Assembly (NCBI GenBank): GCA_014802325.1 | Contig: JAAVCK010000012.1 | Span: forward strand, 1 to 44,375 | DNA: 44,375 bases | Reading direction: 5' to 3' | DNA from: Bacteroides sp. | GTDB taxonomy: Bacteria > Bacteroidota > Bacteroidia > Bacteroidales > Muribaculaceae | In this document: one piece after another, positions 1 to 7,935 of the stretch | How the letters are laid out: each line of letters opens with the position of its first letter | Numbering within the stretch: the stretch's first letter is position 1 | Notes under the pieces: generated by a model | The model's input: only the letters and a program-made list of their open reading frames with translations | Told to the model about the DNA's origin: nothing | Database searches by the model: none | Program-made: the position numbers and the translations under genes

Positions 1-2
1 CT

Positions 3-983
3 TACGGCTATCTGCGCGACGGTGTGTTCCACGCCTATGTCTTCGACTATCAGGGCAATGTGATGGCCGTGGTGGCCGGCAACAATGTGGTGCAGACCAA
101 CCTCTACTACCCCGACGGTCTGCCGATGAACACCTCGACCGGTACCACCGCCAACGCCTTCAAATACACCGCCAAAGAGCTCTCCCTCTTCCGAGGCCTC
201 CCCGTCTACGACTTCACCGCCCGTCACACCCTCCCCGCTGGCGGAAACATGTTCCGAACGATGGATCCATTCGCCGAAAAATACCACGGCATATCCCCCT
301 ACACCTTCTGCGCCGGCGATCCCATCAACTTTACCGACCCGACAGGGAGAGAGATCGAAAAATCTTCAATGGAAGAATGGATGAAGAATAAGTCAAATAT
401 ATTGGCTAAAATAGGCGAACTTCAAGGAGATCCTTCAGCAACCGACAGAATTGCCGGTCTTCAAACTGTTCTATCTGTAATGAGAATGATGGAAAAAAGT
501 GATATTGTATTCTCTTTGGACAATACATCGGAAGTAATCGGTGGCTTGGAACCGACATCACTAAGTTCAGCTACTTTAAACTATAATGGCAGTACATCAA
601 ACTTCGTTCATGAGACAAAGCATGGTGTCCAACTTGTAACCGGAGACTTAACAATAGCAGAAGAAAATGGAAAATTCAAATTAGACCTTTTTGATATTTC
701 AGACGAAGTTGAAGCTTACCGCGCTCAATATTCCTATGAACCAAGTTCTTTTTGCATAGCAAAAAGCATTGAAGACATCAATAGCGCCTTGATAAGAAGC
801 ATCGAATACAATGGCGACTTGCCATATTATTCATACCCTGAACGAAAACTAAATAAACAAAATATTCATAATCCTGACGGAACCATCAATTCAAAATTAA
901 AAGACGAGATTAATGCCGAAGTGTCAATCAGGAATTCAAACAAGATAGCTGAGATAAAGTTGAAATCATTATTATATAAATAA
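3..983 (+). CDS. RHS/YD-repeat protein, C-terminal part, with HExxH metallopeptidase-like tip (5' end outside window)
   Basis: The frame is open from base 3, so the gene starts before the window. The first ~115 residues are the end of an RHS core: YD-repeat text, then the core-closing pattern (ARxxxP..NMFRTMDPFAEKYHGISPYTFCAGDP, broken here) ending in DPTGRE near base 352. In RHS proteins the core forms a shell around a variable C-terminal toxin. After DPTGRE the DNA turns abruptly AT-rich and the protein changes character. The ~210-residue tip carries HETKH (bases 609-623), a zincin HExxH motif, and about 30 residues later DEVEAYRAQY, whose glutamate could be the third zinc ligand. I infer a metallopeptidase effector domain. 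The RHS assignment is firm; the toxin role is inferred. A small exported protein follows after 10 bases. Confidence 0.8.
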   Translation, partial: YGYLRDGVFHAYVFDYQGNVMAVVAGNNVVQTNLYYPDGLPMNTSTGTTANAFKYTAKELSLFRGLPVYDFTARHTLPAGGNMFRTMDPFAEKYHGISPYTFCAGDPINFTDPTGREIEKSSMEEWMKNKSNILAKIGELQGDPSATDRIAGLQTVLSVMRMMEKSDIVFSLDNTSEVIGGLEPTSLSSATLNYNGSTSNFVHETKHGVQLVTGDLTIAEENGKFKLDLFDISDEVEAYRAQYSYEPSSFCIAKSIEDINSALIRSIEYNGDLPYYSYPERKLNKQNIHNPDGTINSKLKDEINAEVSIRNSNKIAEIKLKSLLYK

Positions 984-993
984 ACTTGTATTT

Positions 994-1695
994 ATGAGAA
1001 AATTTGTAATGATCGTTTTTGTTTCATTCATGCTATATGCAACTTCAATTTTTACATTTGGACTTACTCCAGAATATACCACAAATGCCGTCAAATATGA
1101 TGAGTATTTTATGGGTACTGTCAAATACAATGATAATGGATTGGAAAAGATTGATACTGTATTGGTTATATATTTTAGCTTGCCTTTGTATAAGTATATA
1201 ACGTTTATGAATAAATCATTCAATCCATTTAACTCTTTAACGAAAATAGATATCTTGGATTCTTGTATCAAGGTAGATTTAGTTCCAATAAATGGGGTTG
1301 ACGTAGTAAGTGATATACATCTGCGCAATGAAATTAGAAAAAATCAAGATTATAAGACAGCACTAAATAAGTATCTGTCTTATGATACAATTTCAGGAAT
1401 GTTTAAAGTAACGGATTCGCTAATTATCTCTTATCAACCTGAATCCATGATACCTTACTATAATTGCTGTGTCAAATGGAATTTTCACATCAGAAAGAGT
1501 ACTTCTGACGATACTTCATCTCTAATATATGAATTGCAATGTTTACTCTATCTACTTGAAAAACAGTATACAAATTTCAGTCATTCAATTACTTTGGATG
1601 ATATAGAGACTCCTGTAAAAGCAGCTCCGATTGAATTTAGTAATATCGAAGAGATTTTACTCTATCAAAAGAAGATAAAGTTAATCCCATACTAA
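994..1695 (+). CDS. Small exported protein of unknown function; candidate partner or immunity protein of the RHS tip
   Basis: I do not recognise a family. The 233-residue product begins with a basic residue and a hydrophobic stretch (MRKFVMIVFVSFMLYATS) that looks like a signal peptide or N-terminal anchor. The rest is soluble and rich in Asp, Ile, Tyr and Lys. The gene is as AT-rich as the RHS tip and starts 10 bases after its stop, so the two were probably acquired and are transcribed together. Genes directly behind polymorphic-toxin tips are usually immunity genes, which is the reason for the suggestion. An envelope-located inhibitor would fit a protease toxin, but no motif proves it. It could also be an unrelated secreted protein. 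Confidence 0.6.
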   Translation: MRKFVMIVFVSFMLYATSIFTFGLTPEYTTNAVKYDEYFMGTVKYNDNGLEKIDTVLVIYFSLPLYKYITFMNKSFNPFNSLTKIDILDSCIKVDLVPINGVDVVSDIHLRNEIRKNQDYKTALNKYLSYDTISGMFKVTDSLIISYQPESMIPYYNCCVKWNFHIRKSTSDDTSSLIYELQCLLYLLEKQYTNFSHSITLDDIETPVKAAPIEFSNIEEILLYQKKIKLIPY

Positions 1696-2144
1696 TTTGC
1701 ATGCGGTATTTATGCATCAACCATAGCATCCGGTGCTATTTGCATCGATCAGGTGTTACTGACATGGCGGTCCCATATGGGATTGTGGTTGCGTAGGCTG
1801 CCAAGCGACTGCGGCGGATAGTGTAAATCTTCGCAGCGGGGAGTGCACGATGCAGGGCTGCGATGCTGCAGCAGGGGTTGAGAAACACAATCGGGCTGTC
1901 GTCCCGACAGCCCGATTGTGCTTTAACCTTAAATCTAATACCATGAAAACACAGTGCAAATATAGTAACTATGTCTTTATAACAGAGCGGGGATGTGAAA
2001 GTTTGATTACAACTCGTCTGTTTAACTTACTTTAACATATCTTGCCGAAAATTATTAGTAATTTTATCCCGCAATCTCATTCATCACGGGCTTAGGCATG
2101 AATCCTATGGGCCGTACCTCATCAAATAACCTCTATATAAGTAT
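1696..2144. other. Intergenic region with small palindromes and one strong hairpin
   Basis: This 449-base gap has no convincing gene. It holds a short hairpin (ATAGCA..TGCTAT near 1723-1739), CCCATATGGG near 1773, a GC-rich stretch with GCTGCGATGCTGCAGC, and the perfect hairpin listed separately at 1886-1920. The last ~100 bases before the response-regulator start are AT-rich and should contain its promoter, but I could not identify a clear TAnnTTTG box. Confidence 0.5.
1886..1920. terminator. 16-bp perfect hairpin, probable bidirectional terminator
   Basis: Arms 1886-1901 and 1905-1920 are exact reverse complements (CACAATCGGGCTGTCG) around a 3-base loop. An A-run precedes it and CTTTAA follows it, so either strand would give a stem followed by a short U-rich tail. 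It lies between the RHS cluster and the two-component genes. Confidence 0.55.
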
Positions 2145-2858
2145 ATGAATATTAACATATTAGTAATTGACGACGAAGAAGCGCTGTGCGAGATTCTGAA
2201 ATTTAACCTTGAGAAAGAAGGGTATAATGTCGATACTGCTTACTCGGCCGAGGAGGCACTGACCATGGATCTCAAGAAGTATGATCTCTTTATCGTAGAT
2301 ATAATGATGGAGCGTCTGTCGGGCTTTGACTTCGCCAAGGCTCTCCGCAATAATTCCTCCACCGAGGAGGCTCCCATCATATTCTGCTCGGCGCTCAACG
2401 GCGAGGATGATACCGTGATGGGACTCAATATAGGCGCTGACGACTATATCACGAAGCCGTTTTCGGTAAGCGAGATGCTGGCGCGCGTCAACGCGGTGCT
2501 CCGCCGCGTGCGCATGGCCAAGAAGACTGCTGCCGAGGCTGAGAAGGAGACCATCTATGAGCCGGCGGTGACCTACAAGACTCTCACTATCGATCCCAAC
2601 GAGAAAAACTGCTATCTCGACGGCGAGAAGGTGCCTCTGACCAAGACCGAGCTTGAGATACTCTTCTTCTTCCTCACTCACCCCAACCGCATATATTCGC
2701 GCGAGGAGATAATACGCAACGTGTGGTCAGGCGACGTGATAGTGACCAACCGCACTATTGATACCAACATAACCCGCCTTCGCAAAAAAATCGGAGTCTA
2801 CGGCACGAATATAGAGACCCGCCTGGGATTCGGTTATGGCTTCAAAGAGACGGATTAG
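2145..2858 (+). CDS. OmpR/PhoB-family response regulator
   Basis: A 237-residue DNA-binding response regulator. The N-terminal receiver domain (1-~122) has the acidic pair D9/D10, phospho-acceptor D52 in FIVDIMM, a switch Ser/Thr region (FCSA) and K104 in ITKPF. The C-terminal winged-helix domain (~140-237) shows the OmpR pattern LTKTELEILFFFLTHPNR, the recognition-helix region VTNRTIDTNITRLRKKIG and the wing RLGFGYGF. The ATG at 2145 gives a normal length. The next gene, a histidine kinase, starts inside its last codons (23-base overlap), so the two are co-translated partners. The stimulus and targets cannot be read from sequence. It belongs to the PhoB-like class; I do not assign a gene name. 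Confidence 0.93.
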   Translation: MNINILVIDDEEALCEILKFNLEKEGYNVDTAYSAEEALTMDLKKYDLFIVDIMMERLSGFDFAKALRNNSSTEEAPIIFCSALNGEDDTVMGLNIGADDYITKPFSVSEMLARVNAVLRRVRMAKKTAAEAEKETIYEPAVTYKTLTIDPNEKNCYLDGEKVPLTKTELEILFFFLTHPNRIYSREEIIRNVWSGDVIVTNRTIDTNITRLRKKIGVYGTNIETRLGFGYGFKETD

Positions 2859-4287
2859 TTATCACTGGCGACTGCTCATCCCCATAGCCACGCTCATGGC
2901 CGCAGTGGTGGGATGTCTGGTGTGGTATCAGCTTCACCGAGAGGCACGTGTGCGCAAAGAGCTGTGTCTTAACGAGCTTGAGCTGATACAAAACCGTATC
3001 ATCTATGCCAAGCAGCGCGACGAGAATCCGCGCTCGTTTCTGCAGTTTATCAGCAAATTTTACCGCAACTCGCTCTATGAGGACGTGCGCATAAGCGTCT
3101 ACGGCAGCAGCGGCCAGCTCATATACTCGCAGGGCGAGCCTCTGCCCAGAGGGCTGACCGTAAAGCAGTTTGAAGACTACAAGAAGGGCAAGTACAAGCC
3201 CGACGAGTCGGTGCATGAGTCGATCGACGACGTGATGTATTTCACCACCGTGGAGTCGCAGGACGGCGACATAACCGTGATGACGGCGCTCCCGAAGACC
3301 GAAGACCTGCTGCTGGCCACCGGTATGGACAGCGGACGATGGATCATAATCACGCTGCTGATGTCGATAGCGATTATCATCACGTATTTCTTCACGCGCA
3401 CACTGACGCGCAGCGTGTCGATGCTGAGCGAATTTGCATCGAAGGCGGCCCAGGGTGTGAAAAACGAGAGTGAATATAACTTCCCTCACAACGAGCTGGG
3501 CGACATATCGCGCCAGATCGTCAAGCTGTATACTGAGCGCGAACGGGCCTTTGACCAGATCAACCGCGAGCGCAAGGTGGCCATGCATGCCATAGAGGAG
3601 CGTATATCGACCACCCGACAGATCACTAACAATGTTAACCACGAGATCAAGACTCCCGTGGGTATCATCAAGGGCTATCTGGAGACCATTATAGGCAATC
3701 CCGACATGGACGAAGAGTCGCGCAACCGCTTCCTGAGCCGTATGCAGGTCAATGTGGACCGTCTGTGCAATCTGCTCAACGATATCTCGACCATGACCCG
3801 CCTCGAAAACGGCTCGGGCAAGATACCGCTTGAGCGTGTGGACATGCACGACCTCATATATCAGATCGAAAACGACCTCTTAGCCTCCGGACTGGCGGGC
3901 GATATGAACTTCAGTTACTCGGTGCCGTTCGACTGCAACGTGAAAGGCAACTACGGTCTGATCACCGGCATGCTCAACGGACTGATAAAGAATGCCGCCA
4001 ACTATTCGGGCGGTACGGAGATAGGATTCAGGCTCGTGTCGGAGAGCGACCGCTTCTATGTGTTCTCGTTTTACGACAACGGCAAGGGTGTAGGAGAAGA
4101 ACATCTGGCCCACCTATTCGAGCGCTTCTATCGTGTCGACACCGGCCGCTCGCGCCAGAAAGGTGGCACGGGTCTCGGACTGCCTATCGTGAAGAGCACC
4201 GTATTGTCGCTCGGCGGTACTATCTCGGTGCACAACCGGTCTACGGGCGGACTTGAATTTATCTTCACCATTCCGCGCTGGGAGTAA
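2836..4287 (+). CDS. Two-component sensor histidine kinase
   Basis: A 483-residue inner-membrane sensor kinase. Transmembrane helices lie at about residues 11-31 and 166-188, enclosing a ~135-residue periplasmic sensor region of unknown ligand. A HAMP-like linker follows, then a HisKA domain with the phospho-acceptor in NVNHEIKTPVG (about H269), and a HATPase domain with the N box (LIKNAANYS), G1 (DNGKGVG), F box (LFERFYRVD) and G2 (GGTGLGL). It is complete and ends in IFTIPRWE. The ATG at 2836 overlaps the response regulator by 23 bases, indicating translational coupling. The predicted role is to phosphorylate the regulator at D52. Confidence 0.93.
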   Translation: MASKRRISYHWRLLIPIATLMAAVVGCLVWYQLHREARVRKELCLNELELIQNRIIYAKQRDENPRSFLQFISKFYRNSLYEDVRISVYGSSGQLIYSQGEPLPRGLTVKQFEDYKKGKYKPDESVHESIDDVMYFTTVESQDGDITVMTALPKTEDLLLATGMDSGRWIIITLLMSIAIIITYFFTRTLTRSVSMLSEFASKAAQGVKNESEYNFPHNELGDISRQIVKLYTERERAFDQINRERKVAMHAIEERISTTRQITNNVNHEIKTPVGIIKGYLETIIGNPDMDEESRNRFLSRMQVNVDRLCNLLNDISTMTRLENGSGKIPLERVDMHDLIYQIENDLLASGLAGDMNFSYSVPFDCNVKGNYGLITGMLNGLIKNAANYSGGTEIGFRLVSESDRFYVFSFYDNGKGVGEEHLAHLFERFYRVDTGRSRQKGGTGLGLPIVKSTVLSLGGTISVHNRSTGGLEFIFTIPRWE

Positions 4288-4297
4288 AGAAATCAAT

Positions 4298-4321
4298 CGA
4301 TATATATATATATATATATCG
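4298..4321. repeat. (TA)9 dinucleotide run inside a perfect palindrome
   Basis: CGA, nine TA units and TCG form a 24-base self-complementary stretch just after the histidine kinase stop codon. It could extrude as a cruciform or vary in length by slippage. There is no U-tract, so it is not an ordinary terminator. Confidence 0.8.
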
Positions 4322-4359
4322 TGGCCATAGCCGCAGGCCCGGCGTTATGATTCGTCGGA

Positions 4360-4415
4360 GAAATTTCCTTTTGGCTCTGCCGGGCGCTCCTGCGGAAGCG
4401 CCTCTACAGTGGGTG
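4360..4415 (+). repeat. Dispersed repeat family C, copy 1 (GCTCTGCCGGGCGCT type)
   Basis: The segment reads AAATTTCCTTTTGGCTCTGCC-GGGCGCTCC..GGAAGCGCC-TCTACAG. It matches 10017-10063 (same strand) and 40064-40109 (opposite strand). GGCGCTCC and GGAAGCGCC can fold into a short hairpin. All copies are intergenic. Confidence 0.65.
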
Positions 4416-4565
4416 CTTTTCGGGTACGGGAGTGCGAGCCACTTTTTTACCGGCTGGGGAAAGAATCTCAATATAGCCACCTGAAACGGGTGTTTTGACG
4501 GGTGTTTTGACGGTTTTTCCACCTCTTTTTGGCGATAAATCCACGCAATGAAGAGATGCAATGAC

Positions 4566-4573
4566 TAACTTTG
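4566..4573 (+). promoter_or_regulatory. Bacteroidetes -7 box (TAACTTTG) of the pectate lyase gene
   Basis: TAACTTTG matches the TAnnTTTG consensus and lies 30 bases before the ATG, predicting a leader of about 20 nt. I see no clear TTTG -33 element at the usual ~20-base distance. Confidence 0.55.
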
Positions 4574-4602
4574 CATATAGAAAAAACCTATAACACTATA
4601 TC

Positions 4603-7600
4603 ATGAAAATCTCATTACGATCTATGATGCTGTGGATTGCCGCAGCCGCCGGCCTCAGCGCAAGCGCAGCCGACTACACCTATCGCACCGAGAGCTTCGA
4701 GGATGCCGCATGGCAGCAGGGCAAAGCCACTGTAACCTCTGAGACGGGCGACTGGACTGTCAACAAAAACAAGTCGACCACCTCCCAGGCCAACTCCGGT
4801 TCGGCCTCGCTCGAATTCAAGTCAAAAGACGGACTCACCTCGCCCAAGCTCCCGCAAGGCGCAGGCGCCGTGATATATTACGCGCTCGACAACAACCGCC
4901 AGGTGTATGTGGAGAAGTCGGCCGACGGCAGCAACTGGGAAGAAGTCGAGGCCTATAAGGAGACCACTCCCTGGACACGCCACATAGTGATGGTAAACGA
5001 CACCGATGCGCGTTACATACGCTTCCGCACCACGTCAAACAATCAATTCTTTCTCGACGACGTGCTCATCACCCTCCCCGACGGCACAGACGGCGACGGC
5101 AATGCGGTAGTGACGATGCTTGAGCTGCCCTACTTCACCCAGACCTTCGAGAACCGCACGGAATATCCTTCGTCGAAAGACGACGCGGCCTCCGAGGTGT
5201 CATTTAATGTGGCCGGTCAGGGTACATGGCTCTACCTCAACGCCTACCGCAATACCAACGACACCTATATACCCGACGGCTCATCGGCCTCGCTCCGCAT
5301 GCTCAAAAACGGCTCATACGTAGTCACTCCCGTGCTCTCGCAGGGCGTGGTGTCGGTGAAATTCGACGAAGGACGCACCGGCAAGAAGCTCACCATCTAC
5401 ACCTCGACCGACGAGGGAGCCACGTGGACTGCCGCCCGCAACATCGAGTCAGACACCAACAATGAAGTCATGCTCTACGATCAGGCCGTCAACCGCGTGA
5501 AGATAGCCAACGAAAGCACCTCTGACGCCGATATCGACAACGTCACCGTGACAGCCTATCCCGCAGGAACGCCTGCTACCGTGAATACCTCCGACGTCAT
5601 ATCGTTTACCGCCTCGACGGCGCTCGTGGCCGGACAGGTGACCGACACCGGCGACCGTCCCGTCACCGAGACCGGTATATGCTGGTCCACCGAAGGCACT
5701 CCCACCGTGAGCTCCAACGTAGTGAAAGCCGGCGGCAATGATTTTAAAGTCAAGCTCACCGGGCTGCCCGCATCCACGCTGATAAGCTACCGCGCCTATG
5801 CAGTGTCGCTCGCCGGAGTGGCCTACGGCCAGGTGAAATCATTCACCACCGCCGACGCCCTGCGCCCCGAACTTGCAGCCGGCACCGTGACCGTGATCGA
5901 CGATCTCACCACCGAAACCGAAGTGGCCGTAAGCGCACAGATCCGTGTGAGCGACGACGGCGGTGCAACCGTGACCAAAGCCGGATATATCGTGACCACC
6001 GCAGGCGCTCCCGTAGTGGAGGCCGAAGCCTACCGCTCCGCCGACAATCTCTACGCCGTGACTCTGCGCCTGATGCCCGAGACCGCTTACACGCTCACTC
6101 CGTGGGCCGAAAACTCCGTGGGCCGCTCTCAGGGCGAACCGTTGCAATACACCACTCCGCGCTCCGAGACCAAGGAATACGCCCACAATGTGTATTACTG
6201 CGACCCGAATGGCGACGACGCCACAGCCGACGGCTCGGAGCTGCATCCGTTTTTCAGTCTTCAGAAGGCCGCCGACCTCGTAGGCCCGGGCGACATAATC
6301 TACATGAACGCCGGCACTTACAAATACTCCACCCGCGTCAACCTCAAGGCCGTGGGCGAGAAAAACTCGGGCAAAATATCGCTCTTTGCACGCGGCGGAC
6401 GTGCCGTGCTCGACTATGACGCCATGACAGTAGCCGACAACAATCAGGGTATACGCCTCACCGGCAGCTACTGGCACATCTACGGACTCGACATACTCAA
6501 CGCCGGCGACAACGGTATGCTCATCGAGCGCGACAAGCCCTCGGGCGGCTCTTACACCGACATAGCCGCCAACACCCATCAGGGACACCACAATATAGTG
6601 GAAAACTGCTCATTCGTACGCAATGCCGACACCGGTCTGCAAATGAAGAATCTCGCTTCATACAATATGGTGATCAACTGCGACGCTTACTTCAATATCG
6701 ACCCGGGCGAAGGCAACGCCGACGGATTCGCAGTGAAAATATCTCACGGCGACGGCAACTACTTCTACGGATGCCGCGCCTGGCGCAACAGCGACGACGG
6801 CTGGGACCAGTTTATCAAGAAAGAAGGCGGATTTCCCGACGACATCACCACTACGCTCGACAACTGCTGGGCTTTTGAGAACGGCTACCTCGAAAACGGA
6901 CAGCCCTGCTCGGGCAACGGCAACGGCTTCAAGATGGGATCAGATCAGGGCCGCAACAATATTATCATGAACCGCTGCCTGGCATTCGAGAATCTTCAGA
7001 AGGGATTTGACCAGAACCACAACACCGGCCACATGATACTCAACAACTGCACCGGCTACTCGGCCAAATATACCGAAAACAAGAGCCACTACACCTACCG
7101 CATCGACGAGCCCGTAGCCTCGGGCCATGAAGTACGCTTCACCAACTGTCTGGCCATAAGCGACGGCATAGCCGACCGCAACAAGAGCGACTATGCGCCC
7201 TACTCCATCTCAGGCACTCAGATCACATGTGACTTCAACGCGCTGCCCGGCGACTTCGTGTCGATCTCCACGGCCGGCACCGACGGTGAGCGCGACGCCG
7301 ACGGTAATCTCCCCGACCTCGACTTCATGAAGATACGTCCTGACAACGACCGCCTCATCGACGCCGGCACACCCGTGGCTCCCTATCCCGGCGAGAGCGT
7401 ACACTCCACCGGTATAGTATACTACGGTGCCGCCCCCGACCTCGGATGCTTCGAGACCGGCTCTCCCTCAGGCATAGGTGAGATTCAGGCCGCCGGACAC
7501 GCCGCCGACCTCAGAGCCACGCTCACCGCCGCTCGCTGCGGCCTGATAGTAGTGACGGTGGAAGGTCTCGACGCCGCCGATACTTCCACGGCTATGGCTT

Positions 7601-7743
7601 GCGACGTCAACGGCCGGATACTTGCAGCTGTCACCTTCTCAGGCTCTACGGCGTCGCTCGACCTCCGTGGCCACTCAGGAGTAGCGATAGTGACGCTGTC
7701 GACCCCCCGAGGCATCACCTCGCTCAAGGCACTCATGCGATAA
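4603..7743 (+). CDS. Exported pectate lyase, polysaccharide lyase family 9 (Pel9A/PelL-like), multidomain
   Basis: A 1046-residue protein with a signal peptide ending ASAADY. Two discoidin/jelly-roll-like segments (~25-320) and two Ig/Fn3-like segments (~330-525) come before a right-handed parallel beta-helix (~528-930) that starts NVYYCDPNGDD. The family 9 signature is intact: D707 in NADGFA, D731, D732 and D735 in NSDDGWD, and K777 in GNGFKMG. The spacing of the four aspartates (24, 25 and 28 after the first) equals that of the calcium ligands D209, D233, D234 and D237 of Dickeya Pel9A as I recall them, with K777 matching its catalytic lysine. The last ~85 residues resemble a secretion or sorting domain. 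Inferred role: calcium-dependent beta-elimination of pectate outside the cell. No SusC/SusD genes are adjacent. Confidence 0.85.
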   Translation: MKISLRSMMLWIAAAAGLSASAADYTYRTESFEDAAWQQGKATVTSETGDWTVNKNKSTTSQANSGSASLEFKSKDGLTSPKLPQGAGAVIYYALDNNRQVYVEKSADGSNWEEVEAYKETTPWTRHIVMVNDTDARYIRFRTTSNNQFFLDDVLITLPDGTDGDGNAVVTMLELPYFTQTFENRTEYPSSKDDAASEVSFNVAGQGTWLYLNAYRNTNDTYIPDGSSASLRMLKNGSYVVTPVLSQGVVSVKFDEGRTGKKLTIYTSTDEGATWTAARNIESDTNNEVMLYDQAVNRVKIANESTSDADIDNVTVTAYPAGTPATVNTSDVISFTASTALVAGQVTDTGDRPVTETGICWSTEGTPTVSSNVVKAGGNDFKVKLTGLPASTLISYRAYAVSLAGVAYGQVKSFTTADALRPELAAGTVTVIDDLTTETEVAVSAQIRVSDDGGATVTKAGYIVTTAGAPVVEAEAYRSADNLYAVTLRLMPETAYTLTPWAENSVGRSQGEPLQYTTPRSETKEYAHNVYYCDPNGDDATADGSELHPFFSLQKAADLVGPGDIIYMNAGTYKYSTRVNLKAVGEKNSGKISLFARGGRAVLDYDAMTVADNNQGIRLTGSYWHIYGLDILNAGDNGMLIERDKPSGGSYTDIAANTHQGHHNIVENCSFVRNADTGLQMKNLASYNMVINCDAYFNIDPGEGNADGFAVKISHGDGNYFYGCRAWRNSDDGWDQFIKKEGGFPDDITTTLDNCWAFENGYLENGQPCSGNGNGFKMGSDQGRNNIIMNRCLAFENLQKGFDQNHNTGHMILNNCTGYSAKYTENKSHYTYRIDEPVASGHEVRFTNCLAISDGIADRNKSDYAPYSISGTQITCDFNALPGDFVSISTAGTDGERDADGNLPDLDFMKIRPDNDRLIDAGTPVAPYPGESVHSTGIVYYGAAPDLGCFETGSPSGIGEIQAAGHAADLRATLTAARCGLIVVTVEGLDAADTSTAMACDVNGRILAAVTFSGSTASLDLRGHSGVAIVTLSTPRGITSLKALMR

Positions 7744-7763
7744 AAGATAAGAATGGTAAGGTA

Positions 7764-7807
7764 AGACCCCGTTCCCCAGCGTTAACTAATATTGGGGAAC
7801 GGGGTCT
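7764..7807. terminator. 15-bp perfect hairpin after the pectate lyase gene
   Basis: Arms 7764-7778 and 7793-7807 (AGACCCCGTTCCCCA and its complement) enclose a 14-base loop. There is no T-tract directly after it, but a second hairpin with one follows three bases later, so the two form a tandem 3'-end structure 20 bases after the stop codon. Confidence 0.6.
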
Positions 7808-7810
7808 AAG

Positions 7811-7857
7811 TCTCCCGGATCGGTGTGAGTCATCACCGATTCGGGAGATTATTATTG
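7811..7857 (+). terminator. Rho-independent terminator of the pectate lyase gene
   Basis: Stem TCTCCCGGATCGGTG (7811-7825) pairs with 7834-7848 with one G-T wobble around an 8-base loop. It is followed by TTATTATTG, giving a U-rich tail. Confidence 0.75.
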
Positions 7858-7885
7858 ACACGTAGGGAAATTTTGCGTAACTTCG
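7855..7885 (+). promoter_or_regulatory. Probable promoter of the TPR/GerE membrane regulator
   Basis: TTG at 7855-7857 is followed after 20 bases by TAACTTCG (7878-7885), one mismatch from TAnnTTTG. Transcription would start near 7893, which rules out the upstream GTG at 7825 and favours an ATG at 7924 or 7936. Confidence 0.4.
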
Positions 7886-7935
7886 CGCTGCAATCGGCCA
7901 TCGGGCCGCAAGTCTACACTGTCATGCCAGCCTAT

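Larger units (their letters stand above)
4288..4602. other. Intergenic region: (TA)n palindrome, GCCGGGCGCT repeat copy, promoter
   Basis: This 315-base gap contains a 24-base palindrome made of (TA)9 between CGA and TCG (4298-4321), a copy of the dispersed GCTCTGCCGGGCGCT repeat (4360-4415) and a tandem GGGTGTTTTGACGG/GGTGTTTTGACGG near 4490-4514. The promoter -7 box of the pectate lyase gene is at its right end. No coding potential is visible. Confidence 0.6.

Noticed and set aside
972..1328. Minus-strand open frame of 118 codons opposite the exported protein gene
   Set aside because: The plus-strand gene has a signal peptide, a full-length frame and close spacing to the RHS gene; the minus-strand product shows no family features.
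2842..3849. Long open frame on the minus strand opposite the histidine kinase
   Set aside because: It lies wholly opposite a well-supported gene, its product is rich in His, Arg and Leu with no recognisable motif, and it arises from codon bias of the true strand.
5839..6591. Minus-strand open frame of 250 codons opposite the pectate lyase gene
   Set aside because: Low-complexity Gly/Val/His-rich product with no domain, opposite a gene whose catalytic motifs are intact.
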